Below are positions 43,881 through 53,862 of a stretch of DNA of 64,000 bases, in pieces (position 1 is the stretch's first letter; the number at the start of each line of letters is the position of its first letter). The notes beneath the pieces were generated by a model. That model was not told the origin of the DNA. It did no database searches and worked only from the letters and a program-made list of their open reading frames with translations. This DNA is from Galbibacter kalidii (GTDB taxonomy: Bacteria > Bacteroidota > Bacteroidia > Flavobacteriales > Flavobacteriaceae): NCBI RefSeq assembly GCF_026241135.1, contig NZ_JAPFGA010000007.1, positions 124,001-188,000 on the forward strand, written 5' to 3'. Both the position numbers and the translations under genes were made by a program.

Positions 43881-45734
43881 TTAATCTTCAACTACATCAA
43901 GTTCTACTCGAAGATTGTTTATGATGAATTTTTGTCTGTCGGGCGTGTTTTTACCCATATAGAACTCCAGTAGGCTTTCAATAGACATGGCTTTGTCAAG
44001 CATCACAGGATCCAAACGGATGTCGTCTCCTATAAAATGCTTGAATTCATCAGGTGAAATTTCCCCTAGCCCCTTAAATCGAGTGATTTCAGGTTTCCCG
44101 CTTAGTTTTTCCATGGCCGCTTTGCGTTCCTCTTCACTGTAGCAATAAATGGTTTCCTTTTTGTTACGAACCCTGAACAATGGAGTTTGCAAAATATATA
44201 GATGCCCTTCCTTGATCAATTCAGGGAAAAATTGAAGAAAAAACGTGATCAAAAGCAAGCGGATATGCATTCCGTCCACATCGGCATCGGTAGCGATCAC
44301 AATATTGTTATAACGAAGGTCTTCCATCGACTCTTCAATATTCAGTGCCGCCTGCAGTAAATTGAATTCTTCGTTTTCATATACGATCTTTTTGGACATT
44401 CCGTAGGAGTTCAACGGTTTTCCCCTTAGGCTGAACACGGCTTGGGTGTTTACATTCCGTGATTTTGTTATAGAACCCGAAGCGGAATCCCCTTCAGTTA
44501 TAAACAGCGTAGTGTTCAGGCGCTTTTCATTTTTCATATCACCTAGATGCACCCTACAATCCCGTAATTTTTTATTGTGAAGGCTTGCTTTTTTAGCTCT
44601 TTCCTTCGCCAGTTTTCTGATACCGGACAATTCTTTGCGTTCCCGTTCTGCCGCAAGGATCTTTCGTTGGATCTTTTCAGCCGTTTCCTGATTTTTGTGC
44701 AAGAAGTTGTCTAAATGCGTTCCGATAAAATCATTTACATAAGTTCGTACCGTAGGTAGATTGCCTCCCATATCGGTAGAACCCAGCTTTGTTTTCGTCT
44801 GACTTTCAAAAACAGGCTCCATTACTTTGATGGAAATCGCTCCAATAATGGATTTCCGAATATCCGAAGCGTCATAATTCTTTCCGTAGAAATCGCGCAA
44901 AGTTTTAACTATTGCTTCCCTAAAGGCAGAAAGGTGAGTTCCTCCTTGGGTAGTGTTTTGTCCGTTTACAAAAGAATGGTATTCCTCGCTGTATTGTGTC
45001 CTACTGTGTGTGATGGCCACTTCAATATCTTCTCCACGCAAATGAATGATTGGATACAGCATATCATCTTGGTTCGTGGTATCTTCCAGTAAATCTTTGA
45101 GTCCGTTTTCTGAATAGAATTTTTCACCGTTAAAAACAATGGTCAAGCCTGGATTAAGGTAGACGTAATTCCGCACCATCTTCTCTATATATTCACTTCT
45201 GAATTTATAGTGCTTAAAAATGGTTTCATCCGGAACAAATGAAACTTTAGTCCCTCTGCGCCTACTGGTTTCGTCGAGTTTCTCTTCGTCAACAAGGTTT
45301 CCTTGCTCAAATTCAGCGGCTTTGGATTTGCTGTCCCTATTCGATTCGACACGGAAATATGCTGAAAGTGCATTCACCGCTTTTGTCCCCACCCCGTTCA
45401 ATCCGACGGATTTCTTAAACGCACGCGTATCGTACTTACCACCGGTATTCATTTTTGAAACCACATCTACTACTTTTCCCAGCGGAATACCGCGTCCGTA
45501 ATCGCGAACGGTTACCTTATTGCCCTGAACGGAGACTTCGATGGTTTTCCCTGCACCCATGACGAATTCATCGATACAGTTGTCCAGCACCTCTTTGATC
45601 AGAATATAAATTCCATCATCTGCTGAAGAACCATCTCCCAGTTTACCTATATACATCCCTGGGCGCATACGAATATGCTCCTTCCAGTCCAAAGACCGTA
45701 TATTATCTTCTGTGTACTTAGTAGTTTCTGACAT
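43881..45734 (-). CDS. parE: DNA topoisomerase IV subunit B
   Basis: A 617-residue GHKL ATPase/TOPRIM subunit. I take the ATG at 45734 ([20 protein letters not shown]), because the conserved [12 protein letters not shown] follows at the usual distance; a longer ORF start at 45779 adds 15 unlikely residues. ATP-binding [19 protein letters not shown] and [14 protein letters not shown], and the TOPRIM motifs EGDSASGS and DADVDG are intact. First gene of the parE-parC operon. Confidence 0.94.
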   Translation of the reverse strand: MSETTKYTEDNIRSLDWKEHIRMRPGMYIGKLGDGSSADDGIYILIKEVLDNCIDEFVMGAGKTIEVSVQGNKVTVRDYGRGIPLGKVVDVVSKMNTGGKYDTRAFKKSVGLNGVGTKAVNALSAYFRVESNRDSKSKAAEFEQGNLVDEEKLDETSRRRGTKVSFVPDETIFKHYKFRSEYIEKMVRNYVYLNPGLTIVFNGEKFYSENGLKDLLEDTTNQDDMLYPIIHLRGEDIEVAITHSRTQYSEEYHSFVNGQNTTQGGTHLSAFREAIVKTLRDFYGKNYDASDIRKSIIGAISIKVMEPVFESQTKTKLGSTDMGGNLPTVRTYVNDFIGTHLDNFLHKNQETAEKIQRKILAAERERKELSGIRKLAKERAKKASLHNKKLRDCRVHLGDMKNEKRLNTTLFITEGDSASGSITKSRNVNTQAVFSLRGKPLNSYGMSKKIVYENEEFNLLQAALNIEESMEDLRYNNIVIATDADVDGMHIRLLLITFFLQFFPELIKEGHLYILQTPLFRVRNKKETIYCYSEEERKAAMEKLSGKPEITRFKGLGEISPDEFKHFIGDDIRLDPVMLDKAMSIESLLEFYMGKNTPDRQKFIINNLRVELDVVED

Positions 45735-45987
45735 AAAAATATTAGAAATGGGTTTCGATGCTAATATAACGTTTAGCAATATAAAATAAAATACCCCTTA
45801 AGTAAAGTAATTAACAAGCTTCCCGCTTTAATTGTTAAGAACCTGATTTTTTGCGGGTTTGAATCTCTTTTTACTGAAAATAAGCCCTGATATTCCGGAT
45901 ATCAATCAGAAAAATATAACAATTTTTTATTTAACCTTCAATGAAGGGTGTGCAGGTTAAAGATGGAATCAAAAATGAACGCCTGAC

Positions 45988-47079
45988 TTACACATTAAAT
46001 CTAAAATGCATGACATCTCCGTCTTTTACAATGTATTCCTTCCCTTCTACGCGCATTTTTCCGGCTTCTTTCACTTTGGTTTCGCTTCCGTAGTTTACAT
46101 AATCATCATAAGCAATTACTTCAGCACGGATAAATCCTTTTTCAAAATCGGTATGAATCACCCCCGCGGCTTGTGGCGCTGTAGCTCCTACCGGAACTGT
46201 CCATGCCCTCACCTCTTTCTCTCCGGCAGTGAAATAAGTTTGAAGATTCAATAATTTATAAGCTGCCCTGACCAATATTGCGACTCCGGGCTCTTCCAGT
46301 CCAAGGTCTTCCAAGAAAAGCTGACGTTCCTCATAGCTTTCCAATTCGGCAATATCGGCTTCAATGGCTACCGCAAGCACAATGACTTCTGCATTTTCAT
46401 CCTTTACCGCTTCTTTTACCTTTTCCACATAGGCATTTCCGTCTTTAGCAGCCGCTTCATCTACATTACAAACATATAGAATAGGCTTTGACGTAAGTAA
46501 TTGGAAGTTCTGCATAAATTCCGCTTCATTTTCATTAACTTCAACAGCTCTTGCAGAAATCCCACTTTCGAGTGCTGATTTAAACCGCTCTAATAGTGCT
46601 TCTTCTTTTTGTGCATCCTTATCCCCTGTTTTAGCTGCTCTTTTTACTTTATCCAAGCGTTTATCTACCGTTTCAAGATCTTTTAGCTGAAGCTCGATGT
46701 CGATGGTTTCTTTGTCGCGGATAGGGTCAATACTACCATCTACATGAACGATATTGTCATTGTCAAAACAACGCAAAACATGGATAATGGCATTACATTC
46801 CCTTATATTCCCCAAAAACTGATTCCCAAGTCCTTCTCCTTTACTGGCTCCTTTTACCAAACCGGCAATATCGACGATCTCTACCGTTGCAGGCATTACC
46901 CTTTCAGGATTTACAAAGGATTCAAGCTTTTCCAAACGGTGATCGGGTACATTAACAACCCCTAAATTAGGCTCTATAGTACAAAACGGGAAGTTTGCAC
47001 TTTGCGCCTTAGCATTTGATAAACAATTGAATAAGGTTGATTTCCCTACGTTTGGTAGACCTACAATTCCGGCTTTCAT
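45988..47079 (-). CDS. ychF: Redox-regulated ATPase YchF (Obg-like)
   Basis: A 363-residue Obg-related P-loop protein of the YchF group, which prefers ATP to GTP and associates with ribosomes. The P-loop is GLPNVGKSTLFN, switch regions IVDIAGLVKGASKGEG, the base-recognition motif is the YchF-type NVDE, and the C-terminal TGS domain (about 280-363) ends YIVKDGDVMHFRFNV. Full length for the family. Monocistronic, minus strand. Confidence 0.95.
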   Translation of the reverse strand: MKAGIVGLPNVGKSTLFNCLSNAKAQSANFPFCTIEPNLGVVNVPDHRLEKLESFVNPERVMPATVEIVDIAGLVKGASKGEGLGNQFLGNIRECNAIIHVLRCFDNDNIVHVDGSIDPIRDKETIDIELQLKDLETVDKRLDKVKRAAKTGDKDAQKEEALLERFKSALESGISARAVEVNENEAEFMQNFQLLTSKPILYVCNVDEAAAKDGNAYVEKVKEAVKDENAEVIVLAVAIEADIAELESYEERQLFLEDLGLEEPGVAILVRAAYKLLNLQTYFTAGEKEVRAWTVPVGATAPQAAGVIHTDFEKGFIRAEVIAYDDYVNYGSETKVKEAGKMRVEGKEYIVKDGDVMHFRFNV

Positions 47080-47313
47080 GGATACAAGTTTGAATTTTGC
47101 GAGTGCAAATATATTGAAGAAATAAGAATTAGTAATGAAAAATAAGGTTTAAGTTATTCCATTGACGGATTACAAAGTATTCAGTGGTTAGTAACAGTTT
47201 GAGATAGCTTCGCTTTTTAGTTTTCTATCTCTTGGCAGCCCATTAAGGTCCTGTTAACATCTGCGTGATTTTGGGGGCCGTATATATAATGTTAATCAAA
47301 AAACATGGATATC

Positions 47314-47781
47314 ATGAAAAAATTGATTTTATCGGGTATGATGATCTTGTGTATAACCATAGGTTTTGCGCAAAATAAAGATGTTTTGGAAGAAACAGTG
47401 ACCAAAACGACGAAACTCAGATCAGAAAATGGTGAAAAAAAGTTAAAAGAACAGGTACTTATCAGAAAAGAAAGGAATAAAGTGGCTCAAAAAGAAACTT
47501 TTAAAGATGATAGCATTATGGTAGCGGATAAATCAAACATTTCTTCGACTACTAATGAGAATCTGATCGATCTATCAACGGAGGACTTTCATTTTACAAT
47601 AGGCTCTGACACTGATGAAATGAAAGCTGTTTGCTATAAAACTTCCACTGGCTATTTTATAGTTGAAGGAGATAGAGGGAATGGGATTGGATATTATGAC
47701 GACAACAAAAAGTTTGTGGTAGAATATTATGACAAAGAGATAAAAGCAATAGTAAAACGGATATACAACACGAAACAATAG
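47314..47781 (+). CDS. Secreted hypothetical protein
   Basis: A secreted protein of about 155 residues. I prefer the second ATG at 47314 (MKKLILSGMMILCITIGFAQ) as start of the signal peptide; the first ATG at 47305 adds three residues. The mature N-terminal half is highly charged and low in complexity (VTKTTKLRSENGEKKLKEQV), and the C-terminal part (FVVEYYDKEIKAIVKRIYNT) is more ordered. No known domain recognised. Monocistronic. Confidence 0.7.
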   Translation: MKKLILSGMMILCITIGFAQNKDVLEETVTKTTKLRSENGEKKLKEQVLIRKERNKVAQKETFKDDSIMVADKSNISSTTNENLIDLSTEDFHFTIGSDTDEMKAVCYKTSTGYFIVEGDRGNGIGYYDDNKKFVVEYYDKEIKAIVKRIYNTKQ

Positions 47782-47904
47782 TAAGGTTAATACATTTTGT
47801 TAATATAATTTAAATAGTGTAATGTAATTAACACAATAATTGTGAGTATTTAATAAATTAATTAAAAAAATTAATTTTATTCAATATTTTAACTTTAAAA
47901 AGTG

Positions 47905-47999
47905 TTAATAATCAAATTAATTGATATATTTGTATCCAACTAAACTTTTTTTCAAAATAATGGGCCATCCGGAATTAGTGATTGGGTGGCCCGTTTTTT
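47905..47999 (+). ncRNA. Candidate small RNA (promoter to terminator, about 60 nt)
   Basis: TTA (47905-47907), 17 bp, TATATTTG (47925-47932) resembles the Bacteroidota promoter, and an intrinsic terminator (GGGCCATCC...GGGTGGCCC followed by a T run, 47962-47999) lies only about 30 nt after the expected start near 47938. No ORF fits in between. The implied transcript would be about 60 nt. It could instead be a terminator of the upstream secreted-protein gene. Confidence 0.4.
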
Positions 48000-48014
48000 A
48001 TGGGATGAATCCAT

Positions 48015-48052
48015 AAAAAAAGCGATTAGATTTCTCTAACCGCTTTTTTATT
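48015..48052 (-). terminator. Terminator of the ferredoxin gene
   Basis: AAAAAAGCG(A)TTAGA TTTC TCTAA(C)CGCTTTTTT forms a long stem with A and T runs on both sides, so it can serve both directions; it lies 23 nt after the ferredoxin stop codon. Confidence 0.85.
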
Positions 48053-48074
48053 TATTACCAAATCAGAAAAACTT

Positions 48075-48437
<363 letters not shown>

Positions 48438-48585
48438 TCATTTATAACATACGCAAATTTATGCATAAACTATAAAAAGAAAGACAGGATTATCATAAAT
48501 TTCAGAAATGAATAAATCCCGTCACTTCATTTATGTAAATTTGCAAGACCAAAAGTAAAGACAAACACCCTCTTAACCAAATATA

Positions 48586-49650
48586 ATGAGTGACATTCAC
48601 AACAGAATTCATGCTTTTGTTAAACTAGGCGATTTTATCGCACAATTCGCTAACGACGAGCCACAAGCTAATGAAGATATTGAAGGCAATTCCATTTTTT
48701 TTGACGGATTCAAACATCAACTCAAGTTGGCTGAAGAACACAATTCATGGTTTATAAAAGACAATATTCAATTTGCTATAAAAAACTGGAGTGATGCATT
48801 GACCCCTTCCAACCTTAAAAAATGGCTCTCGTTATATTTGATAGAAGACATCAGTCCGAAGAAAATAGCGGTCATTATGGCGGGGAACATTCCATTGGTT
48901 GGTTTTCACGATTTTTTATCCGTTTTGATCACCGGACACGAAGTCATCGTTAAGCAATCGTCCAACGACAAGCAACTACTACCCTATCTAGCCAAGTATC
49001 TGGAGTATGTAGAACCTTCATTCAAAGGAAAAATAAACTTTACCGATGACAGAATCACAGGTTTTGATGGGGTCATAGCCACCGGAAGCGACAATACCGC
49101 CCGTTATTTTGAATATTATTTTGGAGCCAAACCGAATATTATAAGAAAAAACAGAAACTCGGTAGCTGTTTTAACCGGATCGGAAACCCAAGATGAGCTA
49201 GAAGCTTTAGGTGAAGATATTTTCAGGTACTATGGATTGGGTTGCCGAAGTGTTTCCAAACTCTTCATCCCGAAGGGGTATGATTTTGACATCTTTTTCA
49301 AAGCGATCTACAGTTATGGCGATATTATCCACGAAAATAAATATGCCAATAATTATGACTACAACAAGGCGGTTTACCTTATGAGTCTTTTCAAGATTCT
49401 TGAAAACGGTTTTTTGATGCTCAAAAAGGACCAAAGCTACGCCTCTCCTATCGCTACGGTGTTTTATGAAGAATATGAAAATATAGAAGATGTAAAAAAA
49501 CGGCTGGACGAAGACGAGGAAAAAATACAATGTGTTGTGGCCAATGGTTTGATGGAGAATGAGATTGAATTCGGGCAAACCCAACACCCAAAACTTTGGG
49601 ATTATGCTGATGGTGTGGACACGGTAAAGTTTTTATTGAATATAGGATGA
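48586..49650 (+). CDS. Acyl-CoA reductase (LuxC-like)
   Basis: A 354-residue aldehyde-dehydrogenase-superfamily protein of the LuxC/acyl-CoA reductase type. The cofactor region VIMAGNIPLVGFHDFLSVL and the catalytic cysteine in YYGLGCRSVSKLF (Cys220) are visible. It would reduce an acyl-CoA or acyl thioester to the aldehyde. No luciferase or other lux gene is nearby, so a metabolic role in fatty aldehyde formation is more likely. It is divergent from the ferredoxin, which might supply reducing power, an inference from position only. Confidence 0.85.
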   Translation: MSDIHNRIHAFVKLGDFIAQFANDEPQANEDIEGNSIFFDGFKHQLKLAEEHNSWFIKDNIQFAIKNWSDALTPSNLKKWLSLYLIEDISPKKIAVIMAGNIPLVGFHDFLSVLITGHEVIVKQSSNDKQLLPYLAKYLEYVEPSFKGKINFTDDRITGFDGVIATGSDNTARYFEYYFGAKPNIIRKNRNSVAVLTGSETQDELEALGEDIFRYYGLGCRSVSKLFIPKGYDFDIFFKAIYSYGDIIHENKYANNYDYNKAVYLMSLFKILENGFLMLKKDQSYASPIATVFYEEYENIEDVKKRLDEDEEKIQCVVANGLMENEIEFGQTQHPKLWDYADGVDTVKFLLNIG

Positions 49651-49664
49651 TTAAGCCCGAAGAC

Positions 49665-49722
49665 CGGAGACGGAAGTCGGAAGTATATGAGCCCTTCAAG
49701 GGTTTTGAACCCTTGAAGGGCT
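49665..49722. repeat. Perfect 15-bp palindrome with GACGGAAGTCGG repeat
   Basis: AGCCCTTCAAGGGTT (49690-49704) and AACCCTTGAAGGGCT (49708-49722) are perfectly inverted around TTG. Directly before it GAAGACCGGAGACGGAAGTC resembles repeats at about 490 and 1510. A dispersed repeat that may also terminate the reductase transcript. Confidence 0.65.
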
Positions 49723-49936
49723 ATCCGGTTCCTATTACTTTTGAAGAGCCGGAGGGGGATTTAAATTTTCAATCTTAAATCTTCAATTTCAAACCATATA
49801 CCCTGAACATTTCCAACAATCTAACAACTCCGTTTATTCTGTTAACATTCTAACAAAATTATTATACTTTTGATAACCGAATTTTATGGAGAAATTAGCA
49901 AATTTGCAAACATAAAACACAACTATCTTTCATATT

Positions 49937-50998
49937 ATGAAACATAATTTTAGTGCAGGACCTTGTATCCTGCCTCAGGAAGTATTTAAAAAAGCTTCAG
50001 AAGCTATTCTTAATTTCAACGGTTTAGACCTTTCCCTTATCGAGATATCCCACCGAAGTAAGGACTTTGTCGAGGTGATGGAGCAAGCGCAAGCATTAGC
50101 GCTTGAGCACTTAAACTTGCAAGGAAAAGGTTATAAAGCTTTGTTCCTTCAAGGAGGGGCCAGTACTCAGTTTTTGAATGTCGCTTACAACTTGTTGAAC
50201 AAAAAAGCGGCCTACCTCAATACAGGTACTTGGGCTTCCAAAGCGATAAAAGAAGCGAAACTGTTTGGAGAGCTTGTTGAAGTTGCATCTTCCAAAGACG
50301 CTAATTTTAACTATATCCCAAAAGGATATGACATTCCTTCGGATATTGATTATTTCCACTGTACATCAAACAACACAATCTTCGGAACGCAGATCAAAGA
50401 GTTTCCTGAAGTAGAGGCTCCTTTGGTATGTGATATGAGTTCTGATATTTTCTCTCGTGTCCTTGATTTCTCAAAATTCGACATCATTTATGCCGGAGCA
50501 CAAAAAAATATGGGACCTGCAGGTACCGTTTTGGTAGTTGTCAAAGAAGAGGTCCTGGGGAAAGTGGACAGAGCCATCCCTTCTATGCTTGATTATCGCG
50601 TACAGATAGGAAAAGACAGTATGTTCAATACTCCTCCTGTATTTGCTGTTTATGTATCGATGTTGACGCTACAATGGCTGAAAGACCTTGGTGGAATTGC
50701 AGAAATTGAAAAACGTAACAACGCTAAAGCCGAATTGATCTATAACGAGATTGATAGAAACCCACTTTTCAAAGGTTTTGCAGCAAAAGAAGACCGTTCT
50801 CCAATGAACGCTACCTTCAATCTTGTTGATGAAGTTCATAAAGATACATTTGATGCACTGGCCAAAGAAGCAGGATTAAACGGAATAAACGGTCACAGAA
50901 GTGTAGGTGGTTATCGTGCATCCATGTATAATGCCCTACCTATAGAAAGTGTTCAAGTATTGGTTGACGCAATGCAGGAACTGGAGAAAAAAGCATAA
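49937..50998 (+). CDS. serC: Phosphoserine aminotransferase
   Basis: A 353-residue PLP enzyme of class V that converts 3-phosphohydroxypyruvate and glutamate to phosphoserine in serine synthesis. The start KHNFSAGPCILP, the HRSKDF region, the substrate loop QGGAST, and the PLP-lysine region DIIYAGAQKNMGPAG are present, with the GINGHRSVGGYRASMYNA C-terminal signature. First gene of the serC-serA operon, 26 bp before serA. Confidence 0.96.
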   Translation: MKHNFSAGPCILPQEVFKKASEAILNFNGLDLSLIEISHRSKDFVEVMEQAQALALEHLNLQGKGYKALFLQGGASTQFLNVAYNLLNKKAAYLNTGTWASKAIKEAKLFGELVEVASSKDANFNYIPKGYDIPSDIDYFHCTSNNTIFGTQIKEFPEVEAPLVCDMSSDIFSRVLDFSKFDIIYAGAQKNMGPAGTVLVVVKEEVLGKVDRAIPSMLDYRVQIGKDSMFNTPPVFAVYVSMLTLQWLKDLGGIAEIEKRNNAKAELIYNEIDRNPLFKGFAAKEDRSPMNATFNLVDEVHKDTFDALAKEAGLNGINGHRSVGGYRASMYNALPIESVQVLVDAMQELEKKA

Positions 50999-51024
50999 AA
51001 ATTAGAAAAAGAAAAAATATACAC

Positions 51025-51975
51025 ATGAAAGTATTAGCAAACGATGGTGTATCACAAAGTGGTATCGATGCTTTAAAAAACAACGGTTTTGAAGTGATCA
51101 CCACAAAAGTAGCACAAGAACAATTAATAGATTATATAAACGAAAATCAAATAGACGCTTTGTTGGTGCGTAGTGCCACTAAAGTAAGAAAAGATCTTAT
51201 TGATGCTTGTCCGTCATTAAAACTGATCGGACGTGGAGGTGTTGGAATGGACAATATCGATGTTGACTATGCAAAAGAAAAGGGTCTGCATGTGATCAAT
51301 ACTCCGGCCGCTTCTTCAGCATCTGTAGCCGAATTGGTTTTTGGTCACCTTTATGGTGGTGTTCGTTCTTTATACGATGCCAACAGAAATATGCCATTGG
51401 AGGGAGAAAGCAAATTTCCCCAACTGAAAAAGGCCTATGCCGGCGGTATTGAACTAAGAGGGAAAACCCTGGGAATCATCGGAATCGGAAGAATCGGACA
51501 AGAAACTGCTAAAATCGCTTTGGGTGTTGGAATGAAAGTCGTTGCTTTTGATCCTTTTATAGAAGATGTCAATATCGAATTGAGTTTTTATGACGGACAG
51601 AAAGCAAATTTCAATATCAAAACCATTTCCAAAGAGGAAGTTTTAAAACAAGCTGATTTTATTACCGTACACGTTCCTGCACAAAAGGAATATGTATTGG
51701 GAAAAACTGAATTTGAGATGATGAAAAAAGGAGTCGGTGTTGTTAATGCGGCTCGTGGTGGTGTAATCGACGAAGTAGCCTTGATTGAAGCCTTGGATAC
51801 CGAAAAGGTAGCTTTTGCCGGACTTGATGTCTTCGAAAATGAGCCAAAACCTGCTGTTAAATTATTGATGCACCCAAAAATATCCTTGACTCCGCATATT
51901 GGTGCCGCCACCGGTGAAGCACAAGACAGAATCGGGGTTGAATTGGCCGATCAGATCACCAAATTACTAAAATAA
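51025..51975 (+). CDS. serA: D-3-phosphoglycerate dehydrogenase (short form)
   Basis: A 316-residue NAD-dependent 2-hydroxyacid dehydrogenase. The nucleotide loop GIIGIGRIGQETAKIALG, the catalytic Arg region VVNAARGGVIDE, Glu in GLDVFENEP and His in LTPHIGAATGEAQ are in place. It lacks the C-terminal ACT/ASB domains of the long enzymes, so it should not be inhibited by serine through ACT. Its position after serC confirms the serine pathway role. Confidence 0.93.
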   Translation: MKVLANDGVSQSGIDALKNNGFEVITTKVAQEQLIDYINENQIDALLVRSATKVRKDLIDACPSLKLIGRGGVGMDNIDVDYAKEKGLHVINTPAASSASVAELVFGHLYGGVRSLYDANRNMPLEGESKFPQLKKAYAGGIELRGKTLGIIGIGRIGQETAKIALGVGMKVVAFDPFIEDVNIELSFYDGQKANFNIKTISKEEVLKQADFITVHVPAQKEYVLGKTEFEMMKKGVGVVNAARGGVIDEVALIEALDTEKVAFAGLDVFENEPKPAVKLLMHPKISLTPHIGAATGEAQDRIGVELADQITKLLK

Positions 51976-52008
51976 GAAGCTCAAAATACTCTAAACGAGT
52001 TCATTGAT

Positions 52009-52039
52009 AAAAAAATCCTCCCATTTGGGAGGATTTTTT
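52009..52039 (+). terminator. Terminator after serA
   Basis: AAAAAATCCTCCC ATT TGGGAGGATTTTTT is a near-perfect stem with T run 34 nt downstream of the serA stop codon. Confidence 0.92.
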
Positions 52040-52080
52040 GTATATTGTATATTGCAATATTAATTTATAAACAAGTAAAA

Positions 52081-52716
52081 ATGTCAGGATTATCATCATT
52101 ATTAAACAGTGATATAGGCCGTCAAATGATTGGCGGTATTAGCAGTCAAGCCGGAACATCTGAAAGTCAAACTTCAAACTTATTGAGTATGGCGCTTCCA
52201 GTTTTGACCGGAGCTATGAAGAAAAACGCCTCAACTCCAGAAGGGGCACAAGGCTTAATGAATGCCCTTAACAGCAAACACGACGGGAGTATTTTGGATA
52301 ACCTTGGAGGATTGTTCGGCGGTGGCGGTGTGGATTCATCAGTGTTAGATGATGGTACAGGCATACTCGGTCATGTTCTAGGAGGAAAACAAGCCTCTGT
52401 GGAAAGTGCTTTAAGTAGCAAATCCGGAGTAGATGCAGGAACTGTTAGTCAGGTATTAAAGATGGCAGCACCACTTATTCTTGGGTTCCTAGGGAAACAA
52501 ACGAGACAAAACAATATCAACGACTCAAGTGGCTTAAATGGACTGTTAGGCGGATTGCTGGGCGGAGAATCAAAAGACAATCAAAATTTGATCACCACGC
52601 TTCTCGATGCCGATGGCGATGGCAGCGTTCTCGACGATGTTGCAGGAATGGTATTGGGAGGCAATAAAAAGAAAAGTGGCCTTGGTGGATTGTTGGGCGG
52701 ACTTTTTGGAAAGTAA
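52081..52716 (+). CDS. DUF937-family protein
   Basis: A 211-residue protein; I choose the ATG at 52081 (MSGLSSLLNSDIGRQMIGGI) because the preceding in-frame 12 codons overlap the promoter region. It consists of two DUF937-like repeats of Gly/Leu/Ser-rich helices (MALPVLTGAMKKNA and MAAPLILGFLGKQ), with acidic DxDGDGS-type loops (LLDADGDGSVLDD) and Gly-Leu tails (LGGLLGGLFGK). No signal peptide. Function of the family is unknown. Confidence 0.82.
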   Translation: MSGLSSLLNSDIGRQMIGGISSQAGTSESQTSNLLSMALPVLTGAMKKNASTPEGAQGLMNALNSKHDGSILDNLGGLFGGGGVDSSVLDDGTGILGHVLGGKQASVESALSSKSGVDAGTVSQVLKMAAPLILGFLGKQTRQNNINDSSGLNGLLGGLLGGESKDNQNLITTLLDADGDGSVLDDVAGMVLGGNKKKSGLGGLLGGLFGK

Positions 52717-52871
52717 TAGTTATTTCAACTAATATAAACGCTCATTTCTTTTGGGCGTTTATATTATTCTAATAATTTGCATTATTGATAAAGCTGTCTT
52801 AAAAATGACGATAAATATCGTTTTTAATATAGCTTTTTTGTATCTTTATTAGGCTAGTATTTGAATTCAAA

Positions 52872-53333
52872 ATGAAATATCTAATCTACATACTCGGTTT
52901 TTTCTTTTTCCTTTGGTCTTGTTCTTCCACCCAAAAGGCAGAAGAAGTAATGGACTTAAATATATCCGAAGAGGAAAAGCAGGCTTTTAATGCCAAAGGT
53001 GAAGATACTGTACGTATTGCTGATGACAGCACCGAATATGAGATCATCATCATAGATCCCGGTTTTTATTCTTGGTTAAACAGTATTGCCAAACCCAGAG
53101 GCTATTATTCACAGCATTTTTTGGAAAACAGGAATCAGATCTATGTGATCAATTGGAACCAGCGGGTTTTAAATCCTTTTCGCTACGATTCCAACCTTTA
53201 TGAAATGCAGATAGATTATCAATCCAATATCGATTACGGTTATGAAGTCAATTATAAACTCTACAACTACTTTTTATACTTTCAACGTAAATACAGGCAG
53301 CGTTTAGGACCGTTTTACCCTAGATTGAACTAG
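52872..53333 (+). CDS. DUF6146-family lipoprotein
   Basis: A 153-residue lipoprotein (FFFFLWSC lipobox). The C-terminal two thirds match the flavobacterial DUF6146 pattern with a Trp/Tyr-rich region: YEIIIIDPGFYSWLNSIA and YYSQHFLENRNQIYVINWNQ. No catalytic residues can be named. It is a small envelope protein of unknown role, separate from its neighbours. Confidence 0.82.
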   Translation: MKYLIYILGFFFFLWSCSSTQKAEEVMDLNISEEEKQAFNAKGEDTVRIADDSTEYEIIIIDPGFYSWLNSIAKPRGYYSQHFLENRNQIYVINWNQRVLNPFRYDSNLYEMQIDYQSNIDYGYEVNYKLYNYFLYFQRKYRQRLGPFYPRLN

Positions 53334-53428
53334 GGCTGATAACACCAGGATTCCCCCCTCCTATTTTAACACTTTTTTCTTTATTCCAGAAGTTTACTAT
53401 CTTCACAAGAACTTAAAAATCAATTATT

Positions 53429-53824
53429 ATGAATAATTCAAACAAATCGCATATCGGTTTAGCCGTATTGCGTATTGCCGCTTCTGCACTTTTGTTAACC
53501 CATGGTTATGGCAAATTACAAATGTTGCTGGCCGGTGGAGACATTGAATTTATGAGTGTCCTTGGTTTAGGGCCCACAATCTCCTTGATCCTTGCCGTAT
53601 TGGGCGAGTTCGTCGCAGCTCTTCTTGTTCTTATCGGGTTTAAAACCCGCTTTTTTGCTATTTTCCCAGCTATTATAATGGCAGTAGCATTTTTTGTGAT
53701 TCATTCAAGTGACCCACTTGGTAAAAAAGAATTACCACTACTCTATTTAATAGTGTTTGTATCACTCATACTTCTCGGAGGCGGTAAATACAGCCTCGAC
53801 GGATTTATGGGGAAGAAATCATAA
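53429..53824 (+). CDS. DoxX-family membrane protein
   Basis: A 131-residue four-helix membrane protein. The N-terminal LAVLRIAASALLLTHGYGKL and the GEFVAALLVLIGFKTRFFAI segment are typical of DoxX. Family members are linked to quinone- or sulfur-related oxidation and to membrane redox complexes; the role here is unknown. It ends at a bidirectional terminator shared with the TonB receptor gene. Confidence 0.85.
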   Translation: MNNSNKSHIGLAVLRIAASALLLTHGYGKLQMLLAGGDIEFMSVLGLGPTISLILAVLGEFVAALLVLIGFKTRFFAIFPAIIMAVAFFVIHSSDPLGKKELPLLYLIVFVSLILLGGGKYSLDGFMGKKS

Positions 53825-53835
53825 TTAAAAAACTG

Positions 53836-53862
53836 AAAAGCGGTCTAAAAGCCGCTTTTTTT
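53836..53862. terminator. Bidirectional terminator between DoxX and TonB receptor genes
   Basis: AAAAGCGG TCTAAAA(G) CCGCTTTTTTT pairs over 8 bp with A and T runs on the two sides, between convergent genes; it overlaps the last base or two of the receptor gene. Confidence 0.85.

Noticed and set aside
48586-49650. Bioluminescence lux operon
   Set aside because: The LuxC-like reductase stands alone with no luciferase, LuxD or LuxE nearby.
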